DNA of 64,000 nt from Polynucleobacter sp. MWH-HuK1 (lineage in GTDB: Bacteria; Pseudomonadota; Gammaproteobacteria; Burkholderiales; Burkholderiaceae). Under the pieces are notes generated by a model. That model had not been told where the DNA came from and did not search any database. It saw only the letters and a program-made list of their open reading frames with translations. Shown piece after piece: positions 50,979 to 60,563 of the stretch (positions are counted from its first letter, which is position 1; each line of letters starts with the position of its first letter). The position numbers and the translations under genes are program-made. The stretch covers positions 803,352 to 867,351 of the forward strand of contig NZ_JACVPP010000001.1 in assembly GCF_018881815.1 (NCBI RefSeq). Reading direction: 5' to 3'.

Positions 50979-53900
50979 GTGGCAATTTCTTCTACTGGTT
51001 CGGCAACTACCGCTTCGATTGATGTGTCAGCTATCGTTACGCAGCTGATGGCGGCTGAAAACAAACCAATAGATCGCATTGATGCCAAAATTGCGACTCA
51101 AAAAGTGGTGATTAGCGATTTGGGAGTTATTAAGAGTAAAGTTGCCGCACTTCAAGATGCTCTGACAGTTTTTGAGGATATCAACACCTACGGAAATATG
51201 TCTGCAAGTTCAGACAATACGGCCATTGTGAGTGCTACAGCTGGAACAGGTGCAGCAGCTGGAACCTATGCAGTAAGTGTGACACAGGTAGCGCAAAAGA
51301 GTACCTACAACATCACTGGTTTAGCTAGCGCTACAGATGCGCTCAATTTCACAACAAGCTCTGGATTTCAAATTACTGTTGGTACAACGGTATACAGTAG
51401 CAATGGAAATAAAACGGTAGGGGGTGTTACAACAGCAAACGCTATCCCGATACTGGCCGCAAATCCGACTGCCACTACATTAAAAGATTGGATTAATAGT
51501 GTTAGCGGCTCCACGAATGTCACTGCAAGCTTATCGCAGATGACTGCAGGTCATTGGAGTTTAGTTCTCAATGGAACTCAAGAAGGTTTGAGTAACGATT
51601 TTTCGATTTCTGGATTGCAGACTGGGGCTAGTATTCGAGGGTTTACTGCTGCGACAGATTTGGTGTTACTTGATCAAGCAAACGGATTCCAGTTAACGGC
51701 CGACGGTGTGACGTATAAAACTAGCGGGGCGGGTAGCAATGTTACGGCGATTGTAGGTACGGGCTTAGCGGGCTCTGTAACCTTGGGCGATTTAGTGACT
51801 TGGATTAATGCCCGGTCTACTGCAAATACGCTTGGCCTTACAGCGGCAATCGTAGCCGATGCAACAGGTGTTAGTTTGGAGATCACCCAAGCGGGCAATG
51901 GCGCTAAGACTTTGGCCATCGCTGGTGTTAATGCAAGCTCTACTTACCCTACTGTAGTTTCAAGGACCCAGGGTATTAGTGATGAGACTGCAACGTTTAC
52001 ATTTCCTGCTATGAAGGCTGGTGACTCTATCACCATTGCTGGCTTGACGATGACTGCTAAGATGGATTTAACCGCTGCTCAGTCCGCTGCTTCTTTTAAC
52101 GCTTTGCAATCGGGGGCAACTGCGCCGCTGCAAACCAGTATATTAAATGGTAAGAGCTCAGACCCAGTGAGTGGTGGATCCACAGTCAGATTGAGTAATG
52201 TTGCATTACCCACTGACTCAGGTGTATATCGTTTGACTAGCAATGGCGCCATCTTAACGATGACGAAATATGTCAGTGGTAGCGCTGTTGCTTCTTCCTC
52301 GATTGAGCTGGTGACATCGGGGGCTAGTGATGCTAGTGCCACGCCACCAAAAGTACTTTTTGCTGGCGCACTCAATGGTGTTACAACCTTAAGCTTTGGA
52401 TCGCTCGGATCATTTAATGTCAACACATCTTTGGCAGCAACGAATGTTGAAACTGCCTCAGAGATTGCGGCAAAGATCGTCAATGCCAGCGCTGCTGATC
52501 CTGTTGCTATTGCCAATGCATGGATATCTGTTCCAGGTGCAAATTGGGCAGAGACTGCTAAAACCAATCTGAGTCTTGGTGATAGCGATCTGATGAAGGC
52601 AGTCATCACGACGACGGGTAGCACCAAGCTTCGTATTGGAGCTGCTACCACTGCTGCACTTACTGAGGTTTATGGCTACGCTAATAAAGCCGCTATGGAT
52701 GATGGTTTAGTGACCGAGCTAGCCTTTGTTGGTACTGCGGCTCAACTTAATGCAGCCTTAGCCACCCTAGAAGCTAATAGCCCTGATGGACTTGGCAAGA
52801 TATCAATCAATATTGTTCCGTCTGACATTATTTCTAGGACGGATTCTGTTACGGGTGATGCTTCCTACTACAAAGTGGTATCTGGCTCGTTTGATGTTAA
52901 CGCTGCAACTCTAGCTGCTTCGAATAGTAGATTTAAGGGGCTCACAGGTTTTCTAACGAACATTACAAGCCAAGAAGAGAATGATTTTATTCAGGGCAAA
53001 GTAAATACCACCACTTGGATTGGCGCCAATGATTCGGCTGTAGAGGGGAAATGGGTATGGGCAGCCGGACCTGAGGCGGGTGTGGAGTTTTATACGGCCA
53101 CAAACCCAACAGATAAACGTGCAACATCAATTGTTACTGCTGGTACGGTTAGCTCAAAAGAAGTACGCACATGGAATCTGGAGAGTACGAATTCCAGTGC
53201 ACTGACGGTTGCCGCCAACGCCACGATTAGTTTTCAATTGGTAAATCCTGCCGATAACACTACAGATACTCTAACTTACAAAAATTTATCAGGCTCTGCT
53301 CAGGACATCACCACGGTATTAACAAATCTAAAGACTTACTTTGATTCTGGGGTCACAACCGATGTAAGCAATGCTGGCGCTTATTCGGTTGATGTAACCG
53401 ATAACAATGTGGTAAATACTTTAGGGCTTTTTTCGAGTTACAACTTTACCTATAGTGTTGCTGCTAATTCTCAAAGCGCCACTTTAAGTTTTACTGGCAA
53501 GGTAAATGGTGCAATAACCAGCGGAGCCCTTTCTAACTTTCAAATCCGCGACATCAATCTTTATAGTAACTGGGGTACGAATGAGCCAAACGATTATGGT
53601 TCTGGCGAGGACTACGCTAACTTTTCAACAGGCCACGCTTTTAAATGGAATGATTTAAGTGGATCCTCAACCCTTGCCTATGTGATCGAGTACAACACCA
53701 GCGCAGGCTCTACTGTTTTAAATAGCCTAAAGCGTGAATTTAGTCTGCCGATTCCGGGAGTTATCGAAGTGGGTAACCCTGCTTCGGTGGCGGTAGGCAA
53801 TGCACTTAACTATGCAAACTTTTCTGGTGCGTTGACGGGATTTAGTTCGGTTGTCAATGGCAGTCAGGTAATCCTTACTTCGAGTACGGCAGGTTCGGAT

Positions 53901-55448
53901 GTCAGCAATATTAGCTCTTCATTTGTTAATCGGACGGCATCAAGTGGCGGCGTCCTTACCATTGATTCTTCAACAGCCGGTACGGCCGATCCTGGGGGCA
54001 CTAAAGAAGTGTGGACATTTAGTTTCAGTGCACTGAAGGCAGGAGATGCGGTAACCGTATCGCAAGCAGGTGGCGGATCAATTACCTACACCGCGAACCA
54101 GGACCTGACAGCAGAAAAAGTAGCTCAAGCATTTGCCGGGATTGCTGCAGGTACAACTAAGGAGTCCAATATTTACGGAGTATTTAGCGGCACTAACATC
54201 GCTAGTTATGCATCAGGCTTAGCGAATGGCAGTAAAGTGACATTTACCGCTTCTGCTAATGGAGATGCAGCCAATCTCTCTGGAGCCATAGTAGGTCGTA
54301 CTGCCTCTACTACGGTATTTGGTGCACCCACTATTTCTGATGGTGGCGCTGCAGCCCAAGAAAGCGTGCAATTCAAATTCCCACCCGCTGGTATCAAATC
54401 GGGTGATTCCATCACTATCGGTGGATTGACATTTACTGCTGGAAGGGCTTTGACTTCTGCTGAGCTATCGGGTGCATTTGCCAATCTTGCTAACAATGCA
54501 GCAACGGGCGCTGGATCTAGCTACGGAAGCTATTCCGGATCACTTTTGGGTTATACATCTGGCGCAGTAATTAGCGGTGATCAGGTTTTATTCACCTCAA
54601 CTGCAGCAGCGGGAACAAACGTAACTGATTTAACAGCGAGCTCAGTGATTAGAACAATCTCTGGCACAGGCCTTACTATTAATCAATATACATCCGCACG
54701 TAATGCTCAGTTAAGCATCGGCGGCATTGCTTATGAGCGATCAAGTAACTCGATTAGCGATATTTATTCAGGGGTTACTTTTAACTTAATGGGTACAGCA
54801 GGAACCACTAATGTAAAGGTGGCATTGGGAGCTGATAACACTGAAAAAAGCATTACAGGTCTAAAAGATGCATACAACGATCTTATTAAGACTTACAGTA
54901 GTATGACTGCCAATAGCGCTAATTCAAGCACCCCTGGCACCTTCGCTAATAATCCAACAACACTCTCTTTTATAGAGGGTATCAAGCGCCGCTTTGCTAC
55001 TGGGCTGACTTATAACATCGGGATAAACAATGCGGATGGCCAGCCATACACATTAAGCCTTGCAAGTCTGGGATTGGATTACCAGTTGGATGGCACTTTA
55101 AAGTACAACGCTGTATCTTATCTAATGGCACAGGCTTCTGGGTTACGGGAAAAGCTTTTGAAGGGCATCAAGATTGGCTACACCAGTGCTACGGATAATT
55201 TAATGAGTTTTGTGACGGCCCAATCAAGTAATTTAGGTGCTATTGCCCAAGAAATCCAAAATGAAACCAACAATATCAATAGCCTAACGAAGGAGAGGGA
55301 AAATATACAGACCCGCCTAAGCAAGGTTCAAGAAAATTACATTGCCAGGTACTCAGGCCTAAATACTTTGCTTTTCCAGCTAAATTCCACTAGTACCAGC
55401 TTGGGAAGCGCGCTTGATAGTCTGACCAATATGAATTCAAAAAAATAG
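50979..55448 (+). CDS. fliD: Giant FliD filament-cap protein with inserted C-type-lectin-like domain
   Basis: At 1489 residues this is three times the usual length. Both ends match the 480-residue FliD at 60564: ASIDVSAIVTQLMAAENKPI at the start, and the C-terminal helix ending LNTLLFQLNSTSTSLGSALD. Between lie about 1000 extra residues. A C-type-lectin-like fold spans about 627-906 (YYKVVSGSFDVNAA, TTWIGANDSAVEGKWVW, NWGTNEPNDYGSGEDYANF, KWNDLSG), interrupted by a further insert of about 150 residues. Modules of about 90 residues (AGDSITIGGLTFTA...FTS...VxRT) lie at 942-985, 1010-1110 and 1128-1228, with a half copy near 335. The start is GTG. It probably forms an adhesive or sugar-binding tip. 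Confidence 0.9.
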   Translation: MAISSTGSATTASIDVSAIVTQLMAAENKPIDRIDAKIATQKVVISDLGVIKSKVAALQDALTVFEDINTYGNMSASSDNTAIVSATAGTGAAAGTYAVSVTQVAQKSTYNITGLASATDALNFTTSSGFQITVGTTVYSSNGNKTVGGVTTANAIPILAANPTATTLKDWINSVSGSTNVTASLSQMTAGHWSLVLNGTQEGLSNDFSISGLQTGASIRGFTAATDLVLLDQANGFQLTADGVTYKTSGAGSNVTAIVGTGLAGSVTLGDLVTWINARSTANTLGLTAAIVADATGVSLEITQAGNGAKTLAIAGVNASSTYPTVVSRTQGISDETATFTFPAMKAGDSITIAGLTMTAKMDLTAAQSAASFNALQSGATAPLQTSILNGKSSDPVSGGSTVRLSNVALPTDSGVYRLTSNGAILTMTKYVSGSAVASSSIELVTSGASDASATPPKVLFAGALNGVTTLSFGSLGSFNVNTSLAATNVETASEIAAKIVNASAADPVAIANAWISVPGANWAETAKTNLSLGDSDLMKAVITTTGSTKLRIGAATTAALTEVYGYANKAAMDDGLVTELAFVGTAAQLNAALATLEANSPDGLGKISINIVPSDIISRTDSVTGDASYYKVVSGSFDVNAATLAASNSRFKGLTGFLTNITSQEENDFIQGKVNTTTWIGANDSAVEGKWVWAAGPEAGVEFYTATNPTDKRATSIVTAGTVSSKEVRTWNLESTNSSALTVAANATISFQLVNPADNTTDTLTYKNLSGSAQDITTVLTNLKTYFDSGVTTDVSNAGAYSVDVTDNNVVNTLGLFSSYNFTYSVAANSQSATLSFTGKVNGAITSGALSNFQIRDINLYSNWGTNEPNDYGSGEDYANFSTGHAFKWNDLSGSSTLAYVIEYNTSAGSTVLNSLKREFSLPIPGVIEVGNPASVAVGNALNYANFSGALTGFSSVVNGSQVILTSSTAGSDVSNISSSFVNRTASSGGVLTIDSSTAGTADPGGTKEVWTFSFSALKAGDAVTVSQAGGGSITYTANQDLTAEKVAQAFAGIAAGTTKESNIYGVFSGTNIASYASGLANGSKVTFTASANGDAANLSGAIVGRTASTTVFGAPTISDGGAAAQESVQFKFPPAGIKSGDSITIGGLTFTAGRALTSAELSGAFANLANNAATGAGSSYGSYSGSLLGYTSGAVISGDQVLFTSTAAAGTNVTDLTASSVIRTISGTGLTINQYTSARNAQLSIGGIAYERSSNSISDIYSGVTFNLMGTAGTTNVKVALGADNTEKSITGLKDAYNDLIKTYSSMTANSANSSTPGTFANNPTTLSFIEGIKRRFATGLTYNIGINNADGQPYTLSLASLGLDYQLDGTLKYNAVSYLMAQASGLREKLLKGIKIGYTSATDNLMSFVTAQSSNLGAIAQEIQNETNNINSLTKERENIQTRLSKVQENYIARYSGLNTLLFQLNSTSTSLGSALDSLTNMNSKK

Positions 55449-55555
55449 ATTCTAAAAGCCAAACATAATCTTTGCGCAATTATTTTTTATAAGCCATTGA
55501 TTTCATTGAAATTTTTTTTATTTTATAAAAATTTAAAAAAATACTAAAAAAGTAC

Positions 55556-55583
55556 TAAACACTTTCTCGGATATTGCCGTATC
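55556..55583 (+). promoter_or_regulatory. Candidate sigma-28 promoter of the 55680-flaG operon
   Basis: taaa (55556-55559), 16 bases, gccgtatc (55576-55583), the same architecture as the giant fliD promoter. It lies 97 bases before the 55680 ATG. Confidence 0.65.
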
Positions 55584-55679
55584 TAACGATAAGGAAAGTC
55601 TCCTTTGGGTTTGGTAAAAGCCCAGTTTTTGAAGACTTTTGTAACCAATTTATAAGCATATCGATCAAGAGAGAGTTTT

Positions 55680-56249
55680 ATGACGATTTCAACCATTGCA
55701 AGTACAGGCTCGCAGCCACCAAGTTTGGCCAGCCTATTGCAAATTAATCGGATTAATCCGATTACGGGTCGCGATTCTGAGGATGCTAAGGAAGTATCGG
55801 GCTTACCATTGCCAAAAGCAGGCGTAAAAGAGCCTGTTATTCCCAAATTGGTTCAAGATGTGTTCAAGACCTTAAGCCAGATGGGCGCAAGCATTTCAGG
55901 GGGTAAGCCCGAGGGGATTTCGAAATCGGGCGCGCACGTCCAAGATATTAAGAAAAATGCCATGGACTTTTTAACATCGGTGATTTCGGCTGTTAAGCCC
56001 AAGGTCGATGGTACTGCGTCAAATTCAGTTGGCTCGCTAGAGCAGTTAAATGATGGTATTTCAAAAATGATCGGTGCTGTGGATAGTGGGGCATACATCG
56101 ATGCTTCTGTGGTTCAAAGTGCTGAAAAATTAATAAAAGCATCAGGTTTATCAAGCAATGCCAATACATTGGGCGGTTTGCTCCAGGGTTTACAGAGCTC
56201 ACTATTGGATGACTCTGGTACTGGTAGCTTAGTAAACATTACGGCATAA
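55680..56249 (+). CDS. Unknown protein in late flagellar operon, 189 residues
   Basis: No signal peptide or membrane segment is seen. The N-terminus is polar (MTISTIASTGSQPPSLASLL), the middle helical (VQDVFKTLSQMGASISGGKP), and the C-terminus Ser/Gly-rich and helical (SLEQLNDGISKMIGAVDSGA). Composition (few aromatics, no Cys) resembles flagellar axial or secreted substrates. Position between a FliA-type promoter and flaG supports a filament-associated or exported role. No family is recognised. Confidence 0.6.
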   Translation: MTISTIASTGSQPPSLASLLQINRINPITGRDSEDAKEVSGLPLPKAGVKEPVIPKLVQDVFKTLSQMGASISGGKPEGISKSGAHVQDIKKNAMDFLTSVISAVKPKVDGTASNSVGSLEQLNDGISKMIGAVDSGAYIDASVVQSAEKLIKASGLSSNANTLGGLLQGLQSSLLDDSGTGSLVNITA

Positions 56250-56269
56250 TTTGTGAGAGAAAGATTTAA

Positions 56270-56680
56270 ATGAGCACTATGATCAACAGCGCAAATGGAG
56301 CAGGAGCGCAATACGCTAATAGCGTATTGCCTGCCCCTACTCCGCCTGTTGCAAGTAGCGCTCCAAAGGTCAACATCCCAAGCGATGCTGAAGTTGTATC
56401 CAAGGTGATCAGCACTGAAATCAAGCCTTCTGGTGTAAATGAGATGGCGCAGTCTACTCGTATTGCTGTTGAAAAAGCGGCTCAAGAGCTGGAGAGTTTT
56501 GTACATGAAATGGGTCGCAGTATTAGTATTTCCGTAGATGGCAATACTGGATACCACGTGGTTACCGTGACTAATCCCGAAACAGGTGAGGTCATTCGTC
56601 AAATGCCTTCCCCAGAGCTGCTCAAGATTGCACAAAGCTTGCCTAAGTTTGACGGTTTGTTCTTAAATCGCAAGGCTTAA
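56270..56680 (+). CDS. flaG: FlaG family protein, copy 1
   Basis: This 136-residue FlaG protein has a disordered N-terminal half and the conserved domain RIAVEKAAQELESFVHEMGR, SISISVDGNTGYHVVTVTNP, ETGEVIRQMPSPELLKIAQS. FlaG proteins act on filament length and are usually next to fliD. It pairs with the giant FliD, while a second FlaG pairs with the small FliD. Confidence 0.9.
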   Translation: MSTMINSANGAGAQYANSVLPAPTPPVASSAPKVNIPSDAEVVSKVISTEIKPSGVNEMAQSTRIAVEKAAQELESFVHEMGRSISISVDGNTGYHVVTVTNPETGEVIRQMPSPELLKIAQSLPKFDGLFLNRKA

Positions 56681-56701
56681 AGCTTTACTAAATCCCCAAA
56701 C

Positions 56702-56730
56702 AAAAATCTGTCCAATGGGCAGATTTTTTA
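56702..56730 (+). terminator. Rho-independent terminator after flaG copy 1
   Basis: Stem aaaaatctgtcc / gggcagattttt with a short loop and a T run, 21 bases after the stop. Confidence 0.8.
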
Positions 56731-57656
56731 AATCTCGCGGTGGAATGTAATTCAAGCAATGAGATTCCCCCTTTAGTACTATCAATCAGGTCTTGTTATT
56801 AATTAACTCAGAAAAGCTGGAGTTTGTTTGAGCAAAAAATGCTGTTAACTTGCGTCATTATTCGCTAATGTATAAAGCAGGCTACATTATTGAACGCGGT
56901 TTTTGCCTTGCAATGATAGCAATATTCTTAATATGTTCCCGCAAAATAGTGCAGAGCCCCTTCATATTTGATTGCTTTGGAGCAAGTTGTTTATTTTTGA
57001 TTAAGACCCTCTTTTGATCTGATAACTAGTTTGGGTCGATTGTTAATCATGTCGCAAAATGAGCTCTCAACTTCTTTGGCGATGTATGGATAACTATGAG
57101 CTAGCGTAGCAAACCTTGCCGTTGGTATAAATCACTTCTCCACTCTCAAACACTTTGACCGAGGCGGTGCTTTTGGCCATCTAAAAGACCCATTTCACCG
57201 ACATATTGATTGGGGCTATGTTCTGCTGGAACCTTGGGTGCCCACTGAAAATTAAAAATTTGATGATGTAGGGAATAGGCCTGCCACCGGCTGAGTTCGA
57301 TCTACCGATGTGTTATCAAGCCACCCTGAAGCGTCCTCTCTACTCTGCAATTAGTGAATAACTGATGCTGCTGCGCAGCACAGAACCCTAATTTGTTGGG
57401 GAGGATGGAGCTTAAGCCGCCTTATTTTTGAGTGTTATTGCTAAAAAAATAGATCGCATCAACTGGATCAAGGTTTGGTAGGCGACGTTTAAGTGGATTT
57501 TATATCTAATAAAAACAAGGACTTATGAATATAAAAGGGAATTCTAGAAAAGAAAGACAAATTGTTCTAAACGCTCAGGTTGGCATGTCCGTTATATGAA
57601 TTACTGGGGAAATAAAACCATGTTGGTTAGTCCCTTAACAGATTTAGGAGATTGAA
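56731..57656 (+). promoter_or_regulatory. Long fliC upstream region with sigma-28 promoter
   Basis: Together with the preceding terminator this is a 976-base stretch with no convincing gene. The sigma-28-like element taaa (57568-57571), 16 bases, tccgttat (57588-57595) lies about 60 bases before the fliC ATG. A single tttgggtcg motif occurs near 57030, without its palindromic partner. The middle (57100-57350) contains scraps of open frame on the minus strand that do not form a gene. Confidence 0.6.
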
Positions 57657-59999
57657 ATGCCTACAGTAATTAACACCAACTTGGCTTCTTTGTTTGCTCA
57701 AAATAGCCTTTCCAATGCTCAAAACAATTTGGCGACTTCAGTTCAGCGTCTGTCTTCTGGTTTGCGTATCAATAGCGCAAAAGACGATGCAGCTGGTTTA
57801 TCTATTGCGCAAAACATGCAAAGCCAAATCAACGGCACAAATCAATCTATTCGCAACTTGAGCGACGCAACAAACTTGTTACAAGTGGCCGACTCATCTT
57901 TGTCAACAGTACAAGATATGTTGTTGCGCTTAAAGCAATTGGCTACCCAAGGTTACGATGGATCATTATCTGTAAGCCAAAAACTCAATATTGTTCAAGA
58001 AATGAAAGACTTGAACAATGAAATTAACGCTACTGCGTCACGTACCGCTTTTAATGGCATCAACCTCCTATCAAGCGGATCAAGTGTTGATTTGAACAAC
58101 TCAGATCTTAAGGTTGGCACACGTTTGCAAAATACAGCTGTTTCAGTTGTTACATCAGATAACACCAAGGGACTTGGTTACTATTCAAGCGTTGGCACTG
58201 GTAGTGCAACAGGATTAGCGGATGGCGCTTTGGGCGCTTTGGGCGGTGTTGCAAATACAGGCACTTCTGCAAGCACATACAAAGTAGAGTTGAATTCTGA
58301 TAAATTAAAGCAGGCTCCGGGAACATATGTACTGACAAGTAACGGTGCAAACTTAACGCTCACCGGCACTTATAACGGATTATCACAATCACAGACCGTA
58401 ACTGTGAAGGATGCTGTTGCTAGCAATGTTAGTGGTCAATCAACCACAACGGATCAAATTCTTGATTTTAGTAACTTCGGCGTTTCTATCAATTTGCGCT
58501 CTATTCGTGGCACTGGCGACGGTATTACAGGATCTACCATTGCTTCTCAATTGGCCTCGTCAACATACAAAAACCTTCAAATTAACGGCGTAGGTGCTGA
58601 AGTAACAAACGTAAATCTATCCGGTGTTGCACCTGGTACTTATACAATGACTTACAACAGAACTGGCGGAGTGGGCTCACTTACCGCAGGTTTAGGACAA
58701 AGTATTAGTGCAGCAGGTACTTTGCAAACAGGACAGACTATTACGCTAAGCGGCGGATCTGGTACTGGTGCTACCGCTACTGTTGATTATGATGCAAATG
58801 GCCTTATTACTGGATTAACGGTAACTGCTGCTGGATCGGGCTATAAGGCCGGAGATCTGCTAACCGGAACTAAAGCAACCAACATAACTGCAACAGTTGA
58901 TGGTACCTCTACTACAAGTTCCATTAAGGCAACTACTGGTGTACAAACTAACGCATTAAAAGACGTTAATGCTGGCGATTCTATTTATGTTGGCGGCAAA
59001 ACATTTGTTGCAACACAAAATATTACCGCTGCCCAACTTGCTACGGCGATGGCTTCTGCGAATGGAAGCATATCAATTAGTGGACGCGGCGTTGTGGGAA
59101 CCTTATCTGGTTCATTCACTACGGGCCTTACAGCTACAGCTTCTGGTTCAAATTTATTGTTGAGCAATGCAACTGGGGCAGATGTGGCGGTTGCATTGGC
59201 TGACCGTACTGCAGTTATCACAAAGACTGTATCAAACATTATGGTTGGTCAAGATATTGCCTCCGCGACTGGTTCATCAACACTGACAATGTCAGGCACT
59301 GTAAATGGAATTGCTACTACACAAAGCTTGGCTGTTAGTGCTAATTCTGCTCTTGCAACACAAAATTTCGATTTTGACAGTTTTGGTATTTCTTTCGATG
59401 TAAAGAGTTATCAAGCGCAGACTGCTGACCAAATCGGCACATCTTTAGCTACGTTAAATACTGGCGTGGGTCAGTCAGTATCTGGTGGCCCTGGTCAGGT
59501 TGTAGTCGCTACTGGTAACAATAGTGCACTCAAATTCCAAAGCGGTCCAAACTCTGATGCTTATATTCAGATTGATACTATTAACGTTCAAACGGGAAAT
59601 TCTGGACAGTATGCTGGCGATCAGTTGGCAATGACTAATTTAGGTTCTGTAATTTCACAATCTGGTGCTGGTAACCTGGGCACATTGGGCTTGACTGACA
59701 CAATCGATACATGGCAAACAGCATTTAAGAATGCGGCAGCTGCGGTTGATAATGCCCTTGAGTTTATTTCTACCAAGCGTGCTACATATGGTTCACAAAT
59801 GAATCGTTTGAGCTACATCAGCACTAACTTGACTGCTCAAAGCACTAACTTGCAGAACTCACGTTCAGCAATTATTGATACAGACTTCGCAGCTGAAACT
59901 GCAAAATTGACTAAGGGTCAGATCATGCAGCAAGCAGCGACAGCGATGTTGGCACAAGCTAATCAAATGCCAAACGTCATCTTGTCTTTGTTGAAGTAA
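57657..59999 (+). CDS. fliC: Flagellin FliC with enlarged central region
   Basis: This 780-residue flagellin has conserved D0/D1 ends: TVINTNLASLFAQNSLSNAQ, RLSSGLRINSAKDDAAGLSI at the start; FAAETAKLTKGQIMQQAATA and QANQMPNVILSLLK at the end. The variable D2/D3 region is long. Within it, residues of about 430-520 carry the same module found in the giant FliD (NAGDSIYVGGKTFVATQNIT ... LLLSNATGADVAVALADRT). No Cys is present. It has its own sigma-28-like promoter, RBS aggagat and terminator, and is the only flagellin in the window. Confidence 0.96.
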   Translation: MPTVINTNLASLFAQNSLSNAQNNLATSVQRLSSGLRINSAKDDAAGLSIAQNMQSQINGTNQSIRNLSDATNLLQVADSSLSTVQDMLLRLKQLATQGYDGSLSVSQKLNIVQEMKDLNNEINATASRTAFNGINLLSSGSSVDLNNSDLKVGTRLQNTAVSVVTSDNTKGLGYYSSVGTGSATGLADGALGALGGVANTGTSASTYKVELNSDKLKQAPGTYVLTSNGANLTLTGTYNGLSQSQTVTVKDAVASNVSGQSTTTDQILDFSNFGVSINLRSIRGTGDGITGSTIASQLASSTYKNLQINGVGAEVTNVNLSGVAPGTYTMTYNRTGGVGSLTAGLGQSISAAGTLQTGQTITLSGGSGTGATATVDYDANGLITGLTVTAAGSGYKAGDLLTGTKATNITATVDGTSTTSSIKATTGVQTNALKDVNAGDSIYVGGKTFVATQNITAAQLATAMASANGSISISGRGVVGTLSGSFTTGLTATASGSNLLLSNATGADVAVALADRTAVITKTVSNIMVGQDIASATGSSTLTMSGTVNGIATTQSLAVSANSALATQNFDFDSFGISFDVKSYQAQTADQIGTSLATLNTGVGQSVSGGPGQVVVATGNNSALKFQSGPNSDAYIQIDTINVQTGNSGQYAGDQLAMTNLGSVISQSGAGNLGTLGLTDTIDTWQTAFKNAAAAVDNALEFISTKRATYGSQMNRLSYISTNLTAQSTNLQNSRSAIIDTDFAAETAKLTKGQIMQQAATAMLAQANQMPNVILSLLK

Positions 60000-60016
60000 T
60001 CTTTAATGCATGGCTT

Positions 60017-60048
60017 AACCTAGGGCGGGAAACTGTCCTAGGTTTTAG
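60017..60048 (+). terminator. fliC terminator
   Basis: Perfect eight-base-pair stem aacctagg / cctaggtt followed by ttag, 18 bases after the fliC stop. Confidence 0.85.
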
Positions 60049-60070
60049 TCAATTCAAGTAGGAGAATATT

Positions 60071-60457
60071 ATGAGCACAATTAATACCGGCAATAGTGCT
60101 GCTCAAGCTGCTGCAATGCAGGTAAATGCTTCTGCTCCGCAGGCAGTTCAAGTTCGAAGTGATGCTGAGGTGGTGGCAAAAGTTGCCGCAACCGTAATTA
60201 AGCCATCTAGCATTGATCAAACTAGTCAGCCTGCACGGGAAGTTGTAGCAAAAGCTGCTGCTGATTTGCAGAATTTTGTGCAATCTATGGGCCGCAATTT
60301 AAGCTTTTCCGTAGATGAAACAACGGGATATCATGTGGTACGTGTTGTTAACCCAAATACTGGTGAGCTGGTTCGTCAGCTGCCATCTGAAGAGCTTTTA
60401 AAAGTTGCTCGAGATTTCCAGCGCCTTAACAATGCTTTGGTAAGCCAAAGGGCTTAA
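60071..60457 (+). CDS. flaG: FlaG family protein, copy 2
   Basis: This 128-residue FlaG paralogue is similar to copy 1 along its length: SDAEVVAKVAATVIKPSSID, REVVAKAAADLQNFVQSMGR, NLSFSVDETTGYHVVRVVNP, TGELVRQLPSEELLKVARDF. It lies between fliC and the small fliD. RBS aggagaat precedes the ATG. Confidence 0.9.
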   Translation: MSTINTGNSAAQAAAMQVNASAPQAVQVRSDAEVVAKVAATVIKPSSIDQTSQPAREVVAKAAADLQNFVQSMGRNLSFSVDETTGYHVVRVVNPNTGELVRQLPSEELLKVARDFQRLNNALVSQRA

Positions 60458-60563
60458 GTATGAAAAAGTATGTATGCTGGAGCAATCTGGCATACATATT
60501 GCTTATCTTGATGTAAGTATTTTGCTTATTTTTTACTATCAAACAAGGATTTAAGCTTGCATC

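Noticed and set aside
56875..57020. Plus-strand frame of about 48 codons starting MYKAGYIIERGF
   Set aside because: No RBS, no conserved pattern; lies in an AT-rich spacer before fliC.
57100..57350. Minus-strand scraps of open frame resembling a decayed transposase
   Set aside because: Short, shifting between frames, no terminal inverted repeats; not enough to call an insertion sequence.
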